Of a DNA stretch of 64,000 nt, positions 44,466 to 53,005 are shown piece after piece. This DNA is from Arthrobacter sp. H-02-3. GTDB lineage: Bacteria; Actinomycetota; Actinomycetes; Actinomycetales; Micrococcaceae. The notes beneath the pieces are model-generated. The model saw nothing but the letters and a program-made list of their open reading frames with translations, made no database searches and was not told the DNA's origin. The stretch spans positions 186,001 through 250,000 of the forward strand of contig NZ_PYUI01000004.1 in assembly GCF_003097355.1 (NCBI RefSeq), in the 5' to 3' direction. The stretch's first letter is position 1, and each line of letters opens with the position of its first letter. The position numbers and the translations under genes were made by a program.

Positions 44466-45386
44466 TCAGGCAGCCGCGGCGAGCGGGCTTCCCATGGTGG
44501 CCTGCAGCAGCTGGGAGGCGCACACCGACGCGGCGGAGCCGGACGCCACGAGCAGTCCCAGCCGGACGCCGTCGTACGCCGCGGCGTCCCCGATTGCCCA
44601 GATGCCGGGCGCGGAGGTGCGGAAGTCCTGGCCGATGACAATTCCGCCGCCGGGTGCGGTGGTGAGTCCTGCCGTGGCGGCCAGTTCGTCCCGGGCGATG
44701 CGCTCCTCGGCGAGGATCACGAGGTCGCCGTTCATGCTGGAGCCGTCCTCGAACACGATGCCGGATGCCGGCAGGACCGACCCGGCGAGGGTGGGAACGA
44801 CGGCGGCGGGCCGGACGGTGGTGCGGACGGGACGGACGCCGCGGGACCGGAGCACGGCCTCGGCCTGGCCGGCGGCGGAGCCGGTGCCGACCAGGATGCC
44901 CAGGGGGCGCCGGCCCAGGACCCGGGTGACGTCCTTGACGGCGTCGCCCAGCCGGGCGGCGTCGTCGATCGTGGAGTAGCTCAGGCACCGGGCGGCGCCT
45001 TCCACCGGGGCCTCGGCCGGGGCGGACCCGGTGGCGATGACGAGTTCGTCGTAGCTGAATTCCATGCCGTCGGCGGTGGTCACGAGGCGGTTTCCGGCAT
45101 CGATGTAGCTGGCCGGCTGGCCGAAGCGGACGGACACCTGCGGCAGGACGGCGAGCTCCAGCAGTTCCTCGGGCGCGTCATCGCGGTTGCTGAGCACCGT
45201 GATGGCACCGGCAAACGGGGTCCGGGTGAGCTGGCGGACCAGGGCCAGGGCGGCCGGGCCGGCGCCGGCGATGACGATCCTGGGCCGGGCGGCCGTGCTG
45301 GCTGTCGTCGGAGAATCGGCGGTGGATGCAGCGGCTGCCTTCGAGGAAGACGTGCCGGAGGTGGGAGACAATGCCGGAGCGGACAT
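44466..45386 (-). CDS. FAD-dependent pyridine-nucleotide oxidoreductase
   Basis: A 306-aa flavoprotein resembling the N-terminal half of NirB/rubredoxin reductases. FAD site RIVIAGAGPAALALVRQL near residue 35, YDELVIATGSAPAE near 120, NAD(P) site LGILVGTGSAAGQAEAVL near 165 and the second FAD motif GIWAIGDAAA near 268. No [2Fe-2S] or C-terminal dimer domain is visible, so it is shorter than related reductases. It follows hemD after 198 bp. It probably passes electrons from NAD(P)H to a nitrite/nitrate system or a small iron-sulfur protein. Confidence 0.8.
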   Translation of the reverse strand: MSAPALSPTSGTSSSKAAAASTADSPTTASTAARPRIVIAGAGPAALALVRQLTRTPFAGAITVLSNRDDAPEELLELAVLPQVSVRFGQPASYIDAGNRLVTTADGMEFSYDELVIATGSAPAEAPVEGAARCLSYSTIDDAARLGDAVKDVTRVLGRRPLGILVGTGSAAGQAEAVLRSRGVRPVRTTVRPAAVVPTLAGSVLPASGIVFEDGSSMNGDLVILAEERIARDELAATAGLTTAPGGGIVIGQDFRTSAPGIWAIGDAAAYDGVRLGLLVASGSAASVCASQLLQATMGSPLAAAA

Positions 45387-45513
45387 GTGCTGGCCCTTTC
45401 GCTGGGGTGGCCATCGTGTGGCCGGTGTGCTTGATGAACCCCAGCCTAGGCGCCCGATTTTTCCGGGGTGTTTCCCGGGTGTTGCCTCTTCTGCCCTGTC
45501 CGTTCGCCAGTAT

Positions 45514-45527
45514 TTACCGGCCGGTAA
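45514..45527. promoter_or_regulatory. 14-bp palindrome upstream of FAD oxidoreductase
   Basis: TTACCGGCCGGTAA is a perfect palindrome about 130 bp upstream of the reverse-strand FAD oxidoreductase start and 60 bp after hemD. Possible operator giving that gene its own control. Confidence 0.4.
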
Positions 45528-45584
45528 TGCCGTGCGTCACACCCCGGCGGCGAGCCCTCCGCAGAGACGCCTCCGCCGCCGGCA

Positions 45585-46718
45585 TTAGACCCGGATCCGG
45601 TAGCCGCGCTTCACCACGGTTTCGACCAGACGCGTGTCCGGCAGCGCCGACCGCAGCCTGCTGACGGTCATGTCCAGGGCGTGCACGGAGCCGCGCAGTT
45701 CCAGCAGGTCCGAGAGCGCTTCGCGGGACAGCACGGCCCCGCCGGCGCCGATCAGCGCGCGCAGCAGCAGCAGGGGCGCGGGCGCCATGTCGACGGGTTC
45801 GCCGTTGATCCGCAGCGAGCGGCCGCGCAGCTCCACGCTGCCGGAGACGGTGTCCAGCCGGCGGACGTGGTTGAGGGCGAGGTGCTCGCACACCAGCCGA
45901 ATCAGGGCGCCCATCCGGAACCGTTCCGGGATCAGCGGTTGCAGGCCGGCGTCGATCAGCGGCTGTGCGGTGATGGGACCGACGACGGCGGTTGCCACAG
46001 TGGTCTTCAGGCTCTCCACGAGCTGCTTGTAGACGCCCATCTCGTGCGCCGTGCTCCACATCGCATCCACGGCGGGGGCGCTCGTGAAGGTCAGGACATC
46101 CAGGTTGCCGCTGCACGCGGCCTCGATGAGCTTGGGCAACCGGTCGGCGCCGTCGGGCTTGACCCAGCGGTACGGGGTGACCGTCAGGACGGTGGCGCCG
46201 GACATGCGCAGGCGCTCGAGCTGGCGGACGTCGGTGTAGCCGTGCAGCTGTACCGCGACAGTTTTGCCCCGCACGCCCTCGGCAAGGAGCATGTCCACCA
46301 GTGTGGAGGTGGTTTCGTCGCTGCTGATCCCGACGTCGGCGAGCCCGGCCGCACGGACGGCGCCGCGCGCCTTGGGTCCGCGGACGAACATGCGGGTGGA
46401 GGACAGGGTTTCCAGCAGCTGTTCGCCAATGCCGAAGGTGTCCGCCGCCTCGCACCAGCGGCGCATGCCGTAGGCGGTGGTGGCGATGCAGAGGTCGGGC
46501 CGGGCGGCGATGATCGCCCGGGTGTCCTCGACCAGGCTCTGGTCCTCCCGGACCGGGGCGATCTTCAGCGCCGGGGCGTGGAGCACCTCGGCACCGCGGC
46601 GCTCCAGGGCCTCGATGAGGTCCTGGGAGCGGCGGTGCGAGGTGACGCCGATCCGGAAGCCGTCCAGCGGAAGGTCCTTCTCGGACCCATCCTCGGCGAT
46701 GGCGTTCAGTGCGGTCAT
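45585..46718 (-). CDS. hemD: Uroporphyrinogen-III synthase with winged-helix tail
   Basis: A 377-aa two-domain protein. Residues about 20-270 match uroporphyrinogen-III synthase (DGFRIGVTSHRR; TSAPAVDAMWS; VVGPITAQPLIDAG), which cyclises hydroxymethylbilane. The last 100 residues form an OmpR-type winged helix (LLLLRALIGAGGAVLSREALSDLLELRGSVHALDMTVSRLRSALP, then VVKRGYRIRV), as in the actinobacterial HemD-regulator fusions such as Rv0260c. It may sense tetrapyrrole flux and bind DNA. AGGGA lies 7 nt before the ATG; 8 bp after cobA in the nirB operon. Confidence 0.88.
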   Translation of the reverse strand: MTALNAIAEDGSEKDLPLDGFRIGVTSHRRSQDLIEALERRGAEVLHAPALKIAPVREDQSLVEDTRAIIAARPDLCIATTAYGMRRWCEAADTFGIGEQLLETLSSTRMFVRGPKARGAVRAAGLADVGISSDETTSTLVDMLLAEGVRGKTVAVQLHGYTDVRQLERLRMSGATVLTVTPYRWVKPDGADRLPKLIEAACSGNLDVLTFTSAPAVDAMWSTAHEMGVYKQLVESLKTTVATAVVGPITAQPLIDAGLQPLIPERFRMGALIRLVCEHLALNHVRRLDTVSGSVELRGRSLRINGEPVDMAPAPLLLLRALIGAGGAVLSREALSDLLELRGSVHALDMTVSRLRSALPDTRLVETVVKRGYRIRV

Positions 46719-46726
46719 GAAAATCC

Positions 46727-47761
46727 CTACGCTTCCATCAGTGATGCGGCCAGGCGGTCGAGCTCTGCCGCGGCCTCGGCGCAGCCCCGGTTGGCCTCGG
46801 CCACCCGGACGACCTCACCGATCACCAGGACGGCGGGGTTGCTGCAGCCGGCGGCCGCGGAGGTAATGGTGCCCAGCTCGGCGATCGTCGTGCGCTGGCC
46901 GGGGCGGTACCCGCGCTCGACGACGGCCATCGGCATATCGGCCCGCATCCCGGCCCGGCGGAGCCCGGCGGCGAGGTGGTGCAGGGTGCCGATGCCCATC
47001 AGGACCACAATGGTGCCGCCGAGCCCGGCGAGGTGCTTGAGCTCGTTCTCGGTCAGCGGGGCGTGGCCCGACACCACGGTGAACATGTGGCTGACTTCGC
47101 GGTGGGTGACGGGGATGCCGGCGGCGGCCGGCACCGAGATGGCGCTCGTGACCCCGGAGACCACGCGGACCGGAACTCCGGCAGCGACGCAGGACGCGAC
47201 TTCCTCGCCGCCGCGGCCGAAGACATAGGGATCCCCGCCCTTGAGGCGGACCACATTGTTGCCGGCCAGCGCGCTTTCCACCATGAGCTTTTCGATGTCG
47301 GCCTGGCTGACCTTGTGGTGGCCGGGTTTCTTGCCCACGTCCACCAGCTCGGCCGAGGTCAGGGACGGCAGTTCCTGGTAGGGGGCGAGCCGGTCGTAGA
47401 AGACGACGTCGGCATCGCGCAGCGCCGCCACGGCGGCGACGGTCAGCAGCTCGGTGGTCCCGGGGCCGCCGCCGACCAGCGTCACATGTCCCGCCGGGCC
47501 GGCCGCCGGCTCGGCCGCGACCGGAATGCCCGCGGCACGGCAGCGGTCCAGGAGGGGCTCCCAGCCGGGCTGGCCGTCGTCGACCGCTGCCACCAGGAAC
47601 GGGCGCTCGGGCAGCGGGCCGTCGTTGCCGGCACCCTGCGGGGTGCTGAGGCGGTACACGACGGCGCCGGCGGCTTGATAGCGCCGCACGGCCTGCCGCG
47701 CGGCGTGCTCGGAGCCGGTGACGAGGACTTCGCGTCCGGTGAGATCAATGCTGAGCTGCAT
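46727..47761 (-). CDS. cobA: Uroporphyrinogen-III C-methyltransferase with relic N-terminal domain
   Basis: A 344-aa enzyme that methylates uroporphyrinogen III twice with SAM to make precorrin-2 for siroheme. The methyltransferase spans about 92-335: VTLVGGGPGTTELLTVAA, DVVFYDRL, VVRLKGGDPYVFGRGGEE, VVSGVTSAISVPAAAGIPVTHRE. The first 90 residues look like a decayed CysG-type dehydrogenase/ferrochelatase domain (VLVTGSEHAARQAVRRY lacks a proper GxGxxA). It starts 2 bp after nirB and serves the siroheme of that enzyme. Confidence 0.92.
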   Translation of the reverse strand: MQLSIDLTGREVLVTGSEHAARQAVRRYQAAGAVVYRLSTPQGAGNDGPLPERPFLVAAVDDGQPGWEPLLDRCRAAGIPVAAEPAAGPAGHVTLVGGGPGTTELLTVAAVAALRDADVVFYDRLAPYQELPSLTSAELVDVGKKPGHHKVSQADIEKLMVESALAGNNVVRLKGGDPYVFGRGGEEVASCVAAGVPVRVVSGVTSAISVPAAAGIPVTHREVSHMFTVVSGHAPLTENELKHLAGLGGTIVVLMGIGTLHHLAAGLRRAGMRADMPMAVVERGYRPGQRTTIAELGTITSAAAGCSNPAVLVIGEVVRVAEANRGCAEAAAELDRLAASLMEA

Positions 47762-47763
47762 GA

Positions 47764-50430
47764 CTATACCTCGTTCTCATCAAGCTGTCCCGGGGTGGTG
47801 GCACGGACCGGAATGGACGCGCCGATCAGCACTTTCCCTTTTTCCTCTGCCGTGGCGGGGCGCATCTGGCCGCGCGCGTCGGGGACGAAGGTGATGGAAT
47901 CGTCCTTCTGGTCGGGGGCGTTGACGAAGGAGCGGAAGCGGCGCAGGCGCTCGGGGTCTTTCAGGGTGTCGGCCCATTCGTCGACGTAGGTGTCGACGTG
48001 CTTGGCCATGGCGGCCTCGAGGTCTTCGGCGATGCCCAGGGTGTCGTGCACCACCACGTCCTCGACGTGCTTGATGCCGCCGTCGAGATCTTCCTGCCAG
48101 CGCGCGGTGCGCTGCAGGCGGTCTGCGGTGCGGATGTAGTACATGAAGTAGCGGTCGATGTACTTGATCAGGGTTTCGTCGTCGAGGTCCTTGGCGAGCA
48201 GCTGGGCGTGCGCCGGGGTGGCGCCGCCGTTGCCGCCGACATACAGGTTCCAGCCGTCCGCGGTGGCGATGACGCCGACATCCTTGCCCCGGGCCTCGGC
48301 ACATTCGCGGGCGCAGCCGGAGACACCCATCTTCAGCTTGTGCGGGCTGCGGAGGCCCCGGTAGCGCAGTTCAAGCTGGATGGCCATGGCCACCGAGTCC
48401 TGGACCCCGAAGCGGCACCAGGTGGAGCCGACGCAGGACTTCACGGTGCGCAGGCTCTTGCCGTAGGCCTGGCCGGATTCGAAGCCGGCGTCCACGAGTT
48501 CCTTCCAGATTTCCGGGAGCTGCTCCAGCCGGGCGCCGAACATGTCGATCCGCTGGCCGCCGGTGATCTTGGTGTAAAGGCCGTATTTGTCGGCGACGGC
48601 GGCGATCACGCCGAGCTTCTTCGGGGTGATCTCGCCGCCGGCGATGCGGGGGACCACCGAGTAGGTGCCATCCTTCTGCATGTTGGCCAGGGCGCGGTCG
48701 TTGGTGTCCTGCAGGGTTCCGCGGCCCGCGTCCAGGACGTAGGCGCTGTTCTGGCTGGCCAGGATGTTGGCGATGGTCGGCTTGCAGATGTCGCAGCCCG
48801 CGCCGGCGCCGTACTTGGCCATGATCTCCTCGAAAGAAGTCAGCTCCAGGACGCGGATGGCATCGAACAGTTCCTGGCGGGACAGCTCGATGTGCTCGCA
48901 CAGTGCCTTCGAGACTTCGACGCCGGACTTCGTGAGTTCGCTTTCCAGCAGCTTCTTGAGCATCGGCACGCAGGAACCGCAGCTGGTGCCGGCGCGGGTG
49001 CAGCCCTTCAGCTCGCCCAGTTCCTGGACGGGCGCGTTGCCGTCGCAGGCACCGCAGCCGTTGACGGTGTCACGGATGGTTCCGGCCGTCACGTTGTTGC
49101 AGGAACAGAGAATGGCATCGTCCGGCAGCTCGGTCTCCGGGGCCTCGCCTCCGCCGGCCGCGGTGAGGTAGGCGCCGGGCTCGGCGGACAGCTCGCGTCC
49201 CAGCATGGGGCGCAGGGACGTATAAGGGGCGGCGTCGCCGACGAAGATGCCGCCGAGGAGGGTCTTGGCGTCGTCCGTCGTGACGATTTTCTGGTAGACG
49301 CCGCGGGCGGGGTCGGCATAGACGATTTCGAGGGAATGTTCCGTGCGGGCGAAGGCGTCGCCGAAGCTCGCCACGTCGACGCCGGAGAGCTTGAGTTTGG
49401 TGGCCGTGTCGAAGCCGGGGAAGGTTGCGTCGCCGCCGTGCAGCCGGTCCGCGACGATTTCGGCCATCGTGTTGGCCGGGGCCACGAGGCCCAGGCACAT
49501 GCCGCCGAAGTTGGCGACCTCGCCGATCGCCCAGATGCCGGGAACTTCCGTGGAGCAGTCGTCGGAGATGACGACGCCGCCGCGCTGGCCGAGCTGGAAC
49601 TGCTGCGCTTCGCCCTCAGCGGCGCGGAACAGCTCGTCGCGGGGCCGCACGCCGATCGCGACGATCACGATGTCGGCGTCGATGATCCGGCCGTCGGCCA
49701 TGAGGACCCCGGTGACCTGGCCGTCGTCGTCGGAGAGGACCTCGGAGGGGAACACGCCGCCGTGGACGGTGAAGCCCTTGGCTTCGATGAGCCGGCCGAG
49801 CGCTTGTCCGGCGCCCTCGTCCAGCTGGGTGTTCATGAGCCATGGGGAGCCGTTGATGACGATCGGGGTGGCGCCGAGCTGTTCGGTGCCTGCCGCTGAT
49901 TCGAGGCCCAGAAGACCGCCGCCGATGGTGACCGCGTTGACCTTGCGGCCGAGCTTCTCGGTGAGGTCCGCGATCGCCTTGTTGATGGACCAGACGTCCT
50001 CGAGGGTGCGGTACACGTGGGTGAGTTCGGCGCCCGGGATGGGAAGACGGGCCGCGTCCGAGCCCGTCGCGACGACGAGCTCGTCATAGGGGTAGACGGT
50101 TCCGGCCGCGGTCCTGACCGTCTTGCCGGCGGCGTCGATGCTGGTGACGCGCTCGCCGGTCTTGAGGTTGAGGGCCGAGTGGTCCCACATGGAGGCGCTG
50201 CCCAGGGTGAGGTCGACGTCGCTGTCCGTGAGTGCCTTGCTCAGTGCGACGCGGTCGTAGGGGAGGTGGGCTTCCTCGGTGAGGACTGTTACGTGCCAGC
50301 CATCGAGTCCGCGGGCGTGCATGGCGTCGGCGAAACGGTGAGCCGCGGGGCCGCCGCCGGCCACCACAATACGGCGCGGGGCGGCGCTGGCAGCGCCCTG
50401 GTTCGGGTGGCTTGAGGGGTGTCCGGTCAC
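47764..50430 (-). CDS. nirB: Assimilatory nitrite reductase large subunit
   Basis: An 888-aa cytoplasmic enzyme reducing nitrite to ammonia with NAD(P)H. Order: FAD/NAD domain (VVAGGGPAAHRFADAM near 22; GIWAIGEVANFGG near 302), [2Fe-2S] BFD-like domain (CSCNNVTAGTI and CTRAGTSCGSC near 447-485), then sulfite/nitrite reductase repeats. The siroheme/[4Fe-4S] ligands are Cys666 and Cys672 (CVGSTWC) and Cys706 and Cys710 (GCAREC). GTG start with GAAAGG. First gene of nirB-cobA-hemD; nirD is divergent. Confidence 0.95.
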   Translation of the reverse strand: MTGHPSSHPNQGAASAAPRRIVVAGGGPAAHRFADAMHARGLDGWHVTVLTEEAHLPYDRVALSKALTDSDVDLTLGSASMWDHSALNLKTGERVTSIDAAGKTVRTAAGTVYPYDELVVATGSDAARLPIPGAELTHVYRTLEDVWSINKAIADLTEKLGRKVNAVTIGGGLLGLESAAGTEQLGATPIVINGSPWLMNTQLDEGAGQALGRLIEAKGFTVHGGVFPSEVLSDDDGQVTGVLMADGRIIDADIVIVAIGVRPRDELFRAAEGEAQQFQLGQRGGVVISDDCSTEVPGIWAIGEVANFGGMCLGLVAPANTMAEIVADRLHGGDATFPGFDTATKLKLSGVDVASFGDAFARTEHSLEIVYADPARGVYQKIVTTDDAKTLLGGIFVGDAAPYTSLRPMLGRELSAEPGAYLTAAGGGEAPETELPDDAILCSCNNVTAGTIRDTVNGCGACDGNAPVQELGELKGCTRAGTSCGSCVPMLKKLLESELTKSGVEVSKALCEHIELSRQELFDAIRVLELTSFEEIMAKYGAGAGCDICKPTIANILASQNSAYVLDAGRGTLQDTNDRALANMQKDGTYSVVPRIAGGEITPKKLGVIAAVADKYGLYTKITGGQRIDMFGARLEQLPEIWKELVDAGFESGQAYGKSLRTVKSCVGSTWCRFGVQDSVAMAIQLELRYRGLRSPHKLKMGVSGCARECAEARGKDVGVIATADGWNLYVGGNGGATPAHAQLLAKDLDDETLIKYIDRYFMYYIRTADRLQRTARWQEDLDGGIKHVEDVVVHDTLGIAEDLEAAMAKHVDTYVDEWADTLKDPERLRRFRSFVNAPDQKDDSITFVPDARGQMRPATAEEKGKVLIGASIPVRATTPGQLDENEV

Positions 50431-50520
50431 GGTGGGCCTTTCGCATGGGCCGCAGACGGTGCTCTGCAGCTTGTCGTTCCAGACTAGGCAACGGGAATTT
50501 CGCTTCAGTTTCCCTTATGT

Positions 50521-50548
50521 TTCGTGATCTTAACTTCTGCATCACGAA
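50521..50548. promoter_or_regulatory. Inverted repeat between nirB and nirD
   Basis: TTCGTGAT and ATCACGAA are perfect 8-bp arms with a 12-bp A/T-rich spacer (two helical turns centre to centre), in the 256-bp divergent gap. It lies about 90 bp upstream of nirB and 140 bp upstream of nirD. Likely nitrogen-responsive operator; the regulator is unknown. Confidence 0.55.
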
Positions 50549-50686
50549 TGGATTTCCGGCCGGGTGAGCTCTCTTTTACGCGTTGGACACATCGGGCGCG
50601 CCCGGATGAAACACCGCGGGCCTAGCTTGAATATGTGGCCGCAGCAGCGGTTGAGCCCGTAAGGGATGTATCAGAGAGGGGCCGGG

Positions 50687-51079
50687 ATGACCGCCGTACT
50701 TGAAACCGCAGTACACGACCTTGAGGGTCAGACCGCAGAGCAGGATGTTGTGTCCGTAGCCGGCTGGCACCGGGTATGCGCCGTGGCGGACCTGGAACCC
50801 GCGTGGGGCGAGGCCGCATTGATTTCCGGTCGCCAGGTCGCAATGTTCCGGACCGTGTCCGGTGAGGTTTTTGCCGTCGCCAACGAGGATCCGGCCACCG
50901 GGGCGAATGTCATGGCCCGCGGCATCACGGGCTCACGCGGGGACCGCCCGACGGTGGCTTCGCCGTTGCACAAAGAGGTCTACGACCTCGTTACGGGCGA
51001 GTGCCTCGGCAGCCCGGAACTGCGCATCGCAACCTTCGGTACCCGGATTGTGGGCGGGTACATTGAGGTTGAGCTCTAG
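50687..51079 (+). CDS. nirD: Nitrite reductase small subunit
   Basis: A 130-aa Rieske-fold protein (WHRVCAVADLEPAWGEAALISG; SPLHKEVYDLVTGECLG) lacking the CxH and CxxH iron ligands, as is normal for NirD. It partners NirB. ATG at 50687 is preferred to an in-frame ATG 21 bp upstream because GAGAGGGG precedes it. It is divergent from nirB rather than downstream of it. Confidence 0.9.
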   Translation: MTAVLETAVHDLEGQTAEQDVVSVAGWHRVCAVADLEPAWGEAALISGRQVAMFRTVSGEVFAVANEDPATGANVMARGITGSRGDRPTVASPLHKEVYDLVTGECLGSPELRIATFGTRIVGGYIEVEL

Positions 51080-51103
51080 ACGCCCAGAGCTCTAGAGGCC
51101 CAG
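51071..51103. repeat. Tandem 16-bp duplication holding two stop codons
   Basis: GAGCTCTAGACGCCCA (51071-51086) is followed at once by GAGCTCTAGAGGCCCA (51087-51102). The first copy supplies the TAG of nirD, the second the reverse-strand TAG of the phosphomutase gene, leaving 12 bp between convergent genes. Confidence 0.7.
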
Positions 51104-52831
51104 GGCCTCACGGACGTCCGCGAGGACGCTGTCCAGCGCGGCGCGGGCCTCGTTCCGTGCCGCCGGTAGTTCGGCGGCCGAGCCGACGCTGCGGATGACT
51201 TCGAGGTAGCACTTGAGCTTCGGTTCGGTGCCGCTGGGCCGGATGATGACGCGGCTGAGGTCCTTTGTCAGGTACAGCAGGCCCTCGGTTGGCGGCAGTT
51301 GCTCGCTGCCCGCGGCCAGGTCCGTGACGGACTCGACGCCTGAGCCGCCGAACGATTCCGGCGGGCTGACGCGCAGCCGGTTCATCATGGCGTCCAGCAG
51401 GCCAAGGTCCGCCACCCGGATGCTCAGCTGGTCGCTCGCGTGGAGCCCGTGCACCAGATAGAGCTCGTCCAGGGTGTCGAAGATGGTCTTGCCCCCGGCC
51501 TTTGCCGCCGCCGCGAGTTCGGCGATCAGCACCGCGGCCGAAATTCCGTCCTTGTCGCGCACCAGCGACGGGGCAACGCAATAGCCCAGGGCTTCCTCGT
51601 AGCCGTAGACCAGGCCCGGGACGCGCGCAATCCACTTGAAGCCGGTCAGGGTTTCCTCATGGGCGTAGCCTGCCGCGGCCGCGATCCGCGCCAGCAGCCG
51701 GGAGGACACGATCGAGTTGGCGAATACGCCGGCCGGTGCCTTGCCGGCGGCGGCCTGCCGCGCCACGATGTGGGCCCCCAGCAGGGCGCCGACCTCATCG
51801 CCGCGCAGCATGCGCCACGCGCCGGTGGCCGGGTCCTTCGCCGCCACAGCCGCCCGGTCGGCGTCGGGGTCGTTGGCGATCACGATATCCGCGTCCACGC
51901 GCGCCGCCGTCTCCAGGGCCAGGTCAAGGGCTCCGGGCTCTTCCGGGTTGGGGAAGTTCACCGTGGGGAAATCCGGGTCCGGCTGCGCCTGTTCCGTGAC
52001 GAGCGTGACGTCGGTGAAGCCGGCGGCGTTCAGCACAGCCACCGCCGTTTCCCCGCCCACGCCATGCATGGGGGTCAGGACGATCTTCAGCCCGCGGGCC
52101 GGGAAATGCTCCGGGGCCGCAAGGGCCGCGACGGCGGCCTCGTAGTCGGCGGCTATGGAGGACTCCAGCACGGTCCAGCCGTCCGCGGCCAGGGCGATGG
52201 TATCCATGGCCCCGACGGCGTCGATCTTCGCCGCAATCAGGGCATCGTAGGGCGCCACGATCTGAGCGCCGCGGCCGCTGTCCTCGACCGTGTGACGGCC
52301 CAGATACACCTTGTACCCGTTGTCTTGAGGCGGGTTGTGGCTGGCGGTGACCATGACGCCGCCGTCGCAGTCCAGCGCCCGCACCGCGTAGGCGAGCAGC
52401 GGGGTGGGCAGGGCGGCCGGCATGAGGAAGGTTTCGACTCCGGCAGCGGTGAGGATCGCGGCGGTTTCTTCGGCGAAAACATCGGAGTTGTAGCGGGCGT
52501 CGAAGCCGACGACGGCGCGCGGCCGGGTGCCGGGGGAGGCCTCCTCGACGGCGCTGGTGAGGAAATCGGTGAAGCCCGCCGCGGCGCGGCGCACCACCAC
52601 CCGGTTCATCCGGTTCGGGCCGGGGCCGAGTGCCGCCCGGAGTCCGGCGGTGCCAAACTGCAGAGTGCCGCTGAAGCTGTCGGCCAGTTCCTGGCCGGCC
52701 ACCGCGACGCCCTCGTCGGCGAGGCGGACCAGCTCGGTCAGGGCTGCGGCAGTGGCGGGGTCCGGGTCCTGGTCGGCCCAGTCGCGGGCGTCGCTCAGGA
52801 GTCGGGCGAGTTCGGCATCAGAAGACGTCAT
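51092..52831 (-). CDS. pmmB: Phosphomannomutase/phosphoglucomutase, PmmB-like
   Basis: A 579-aa alpha-D-phosphohexomutase superfamily member. The phosphoserine is S164 in TASHNPP, the Mg site DPDADR begins at D321, the sugar loop is in the region after LRGDEVGALLG, and the phosphate-binding loop is RPSGTEPKLK near the C-terminus. Length and the neighbouring punA-lpdA genes match the PmmB group of Mycobacterium; related enzymes act as phosphopentomutases, which would fit deoC and punA. ATG 52831 is the first codon with family similarity; no strong ribosome site is seen. Confidence 0.9.
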   Translation of the reverse strand: MTSSDAELARLLSDARDWADQDPDPATAAALTELVRLADEGVAVAGQELADSFSGTLQFGTAGLRAALGPGPNRMNRVVVRRAAAGFTDFLTSAVEEASPGTRPRAVVGFDARYNSDVFAEETAAILTAAGVETFLMPAALPTPLLAYAVRALDCDGGVMVTASHNPPQDNGYKVYLGRHTVEDSGRGAQIVAPYDALIAAKIDAVGAMDTIALAADGWTVLESSIAADYEAAVAALAAPEHFPARGLKIVLTPMHGVGGETAVAVLNAAGFTDVTLVTEQAQPDPDFPTVNFPNPEEPGALDLALETAARVDADIVIANDPDADRAAVAAKDPATGAWRMLRGDEVGALLGAHIVARQAAAGKAPAGVFANSIVSSRLLARIAAAAGYAHEETLTGFKWIARVPGLVYGYEEALGYCVAPSLVRDKDGISAAVLIAELAAAAKAGGKTIFDTLDELYLVHGLHASDQLSIRVADLGLLDAMMNRLRVSPPESFGGSGVESVTDLAAGSEQLPPTEGLLYLTKDLSRVIIRPSGTEPKLKCYLEVIRSVGSAAELPAARNEARAALDSVLADVREALGL

Positions 52832-52968
52832 AGGAACCAAACTATCGCCAATCGTGTGCGTTTCCTCCCCTGACAATCGGGAGTTGGGGTTTCAGTTGCA
52901 TCACGCCCGGCGCGGAGAGCAGGCAGGACGGCCGGGTCCGGCCGGCCCGGGCGCACTGGCAACGGCCC

Positions 52969-52998
52969 TTGACACCCAAATTTCCGGACACGTAGCGT
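52969..52998 (+). promoter_or_regulatory. Promoter of the Rrf2 gene (leaderless)
   Basis: TTGACA at 52969 and TAGCGT at 52993 are 18 bp apart; the ATG at 53006 is 8 bp past the -10, where transcription should begin, so the mRNA probably lacks a leader. An imperfect dyad (TTTCCGGA / TCTGGAAT) brackets the -10 and could be an autoregulatory site. Confidence 0.6.
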
Positions 52999-53005
52999 CT
53001 GGAAT

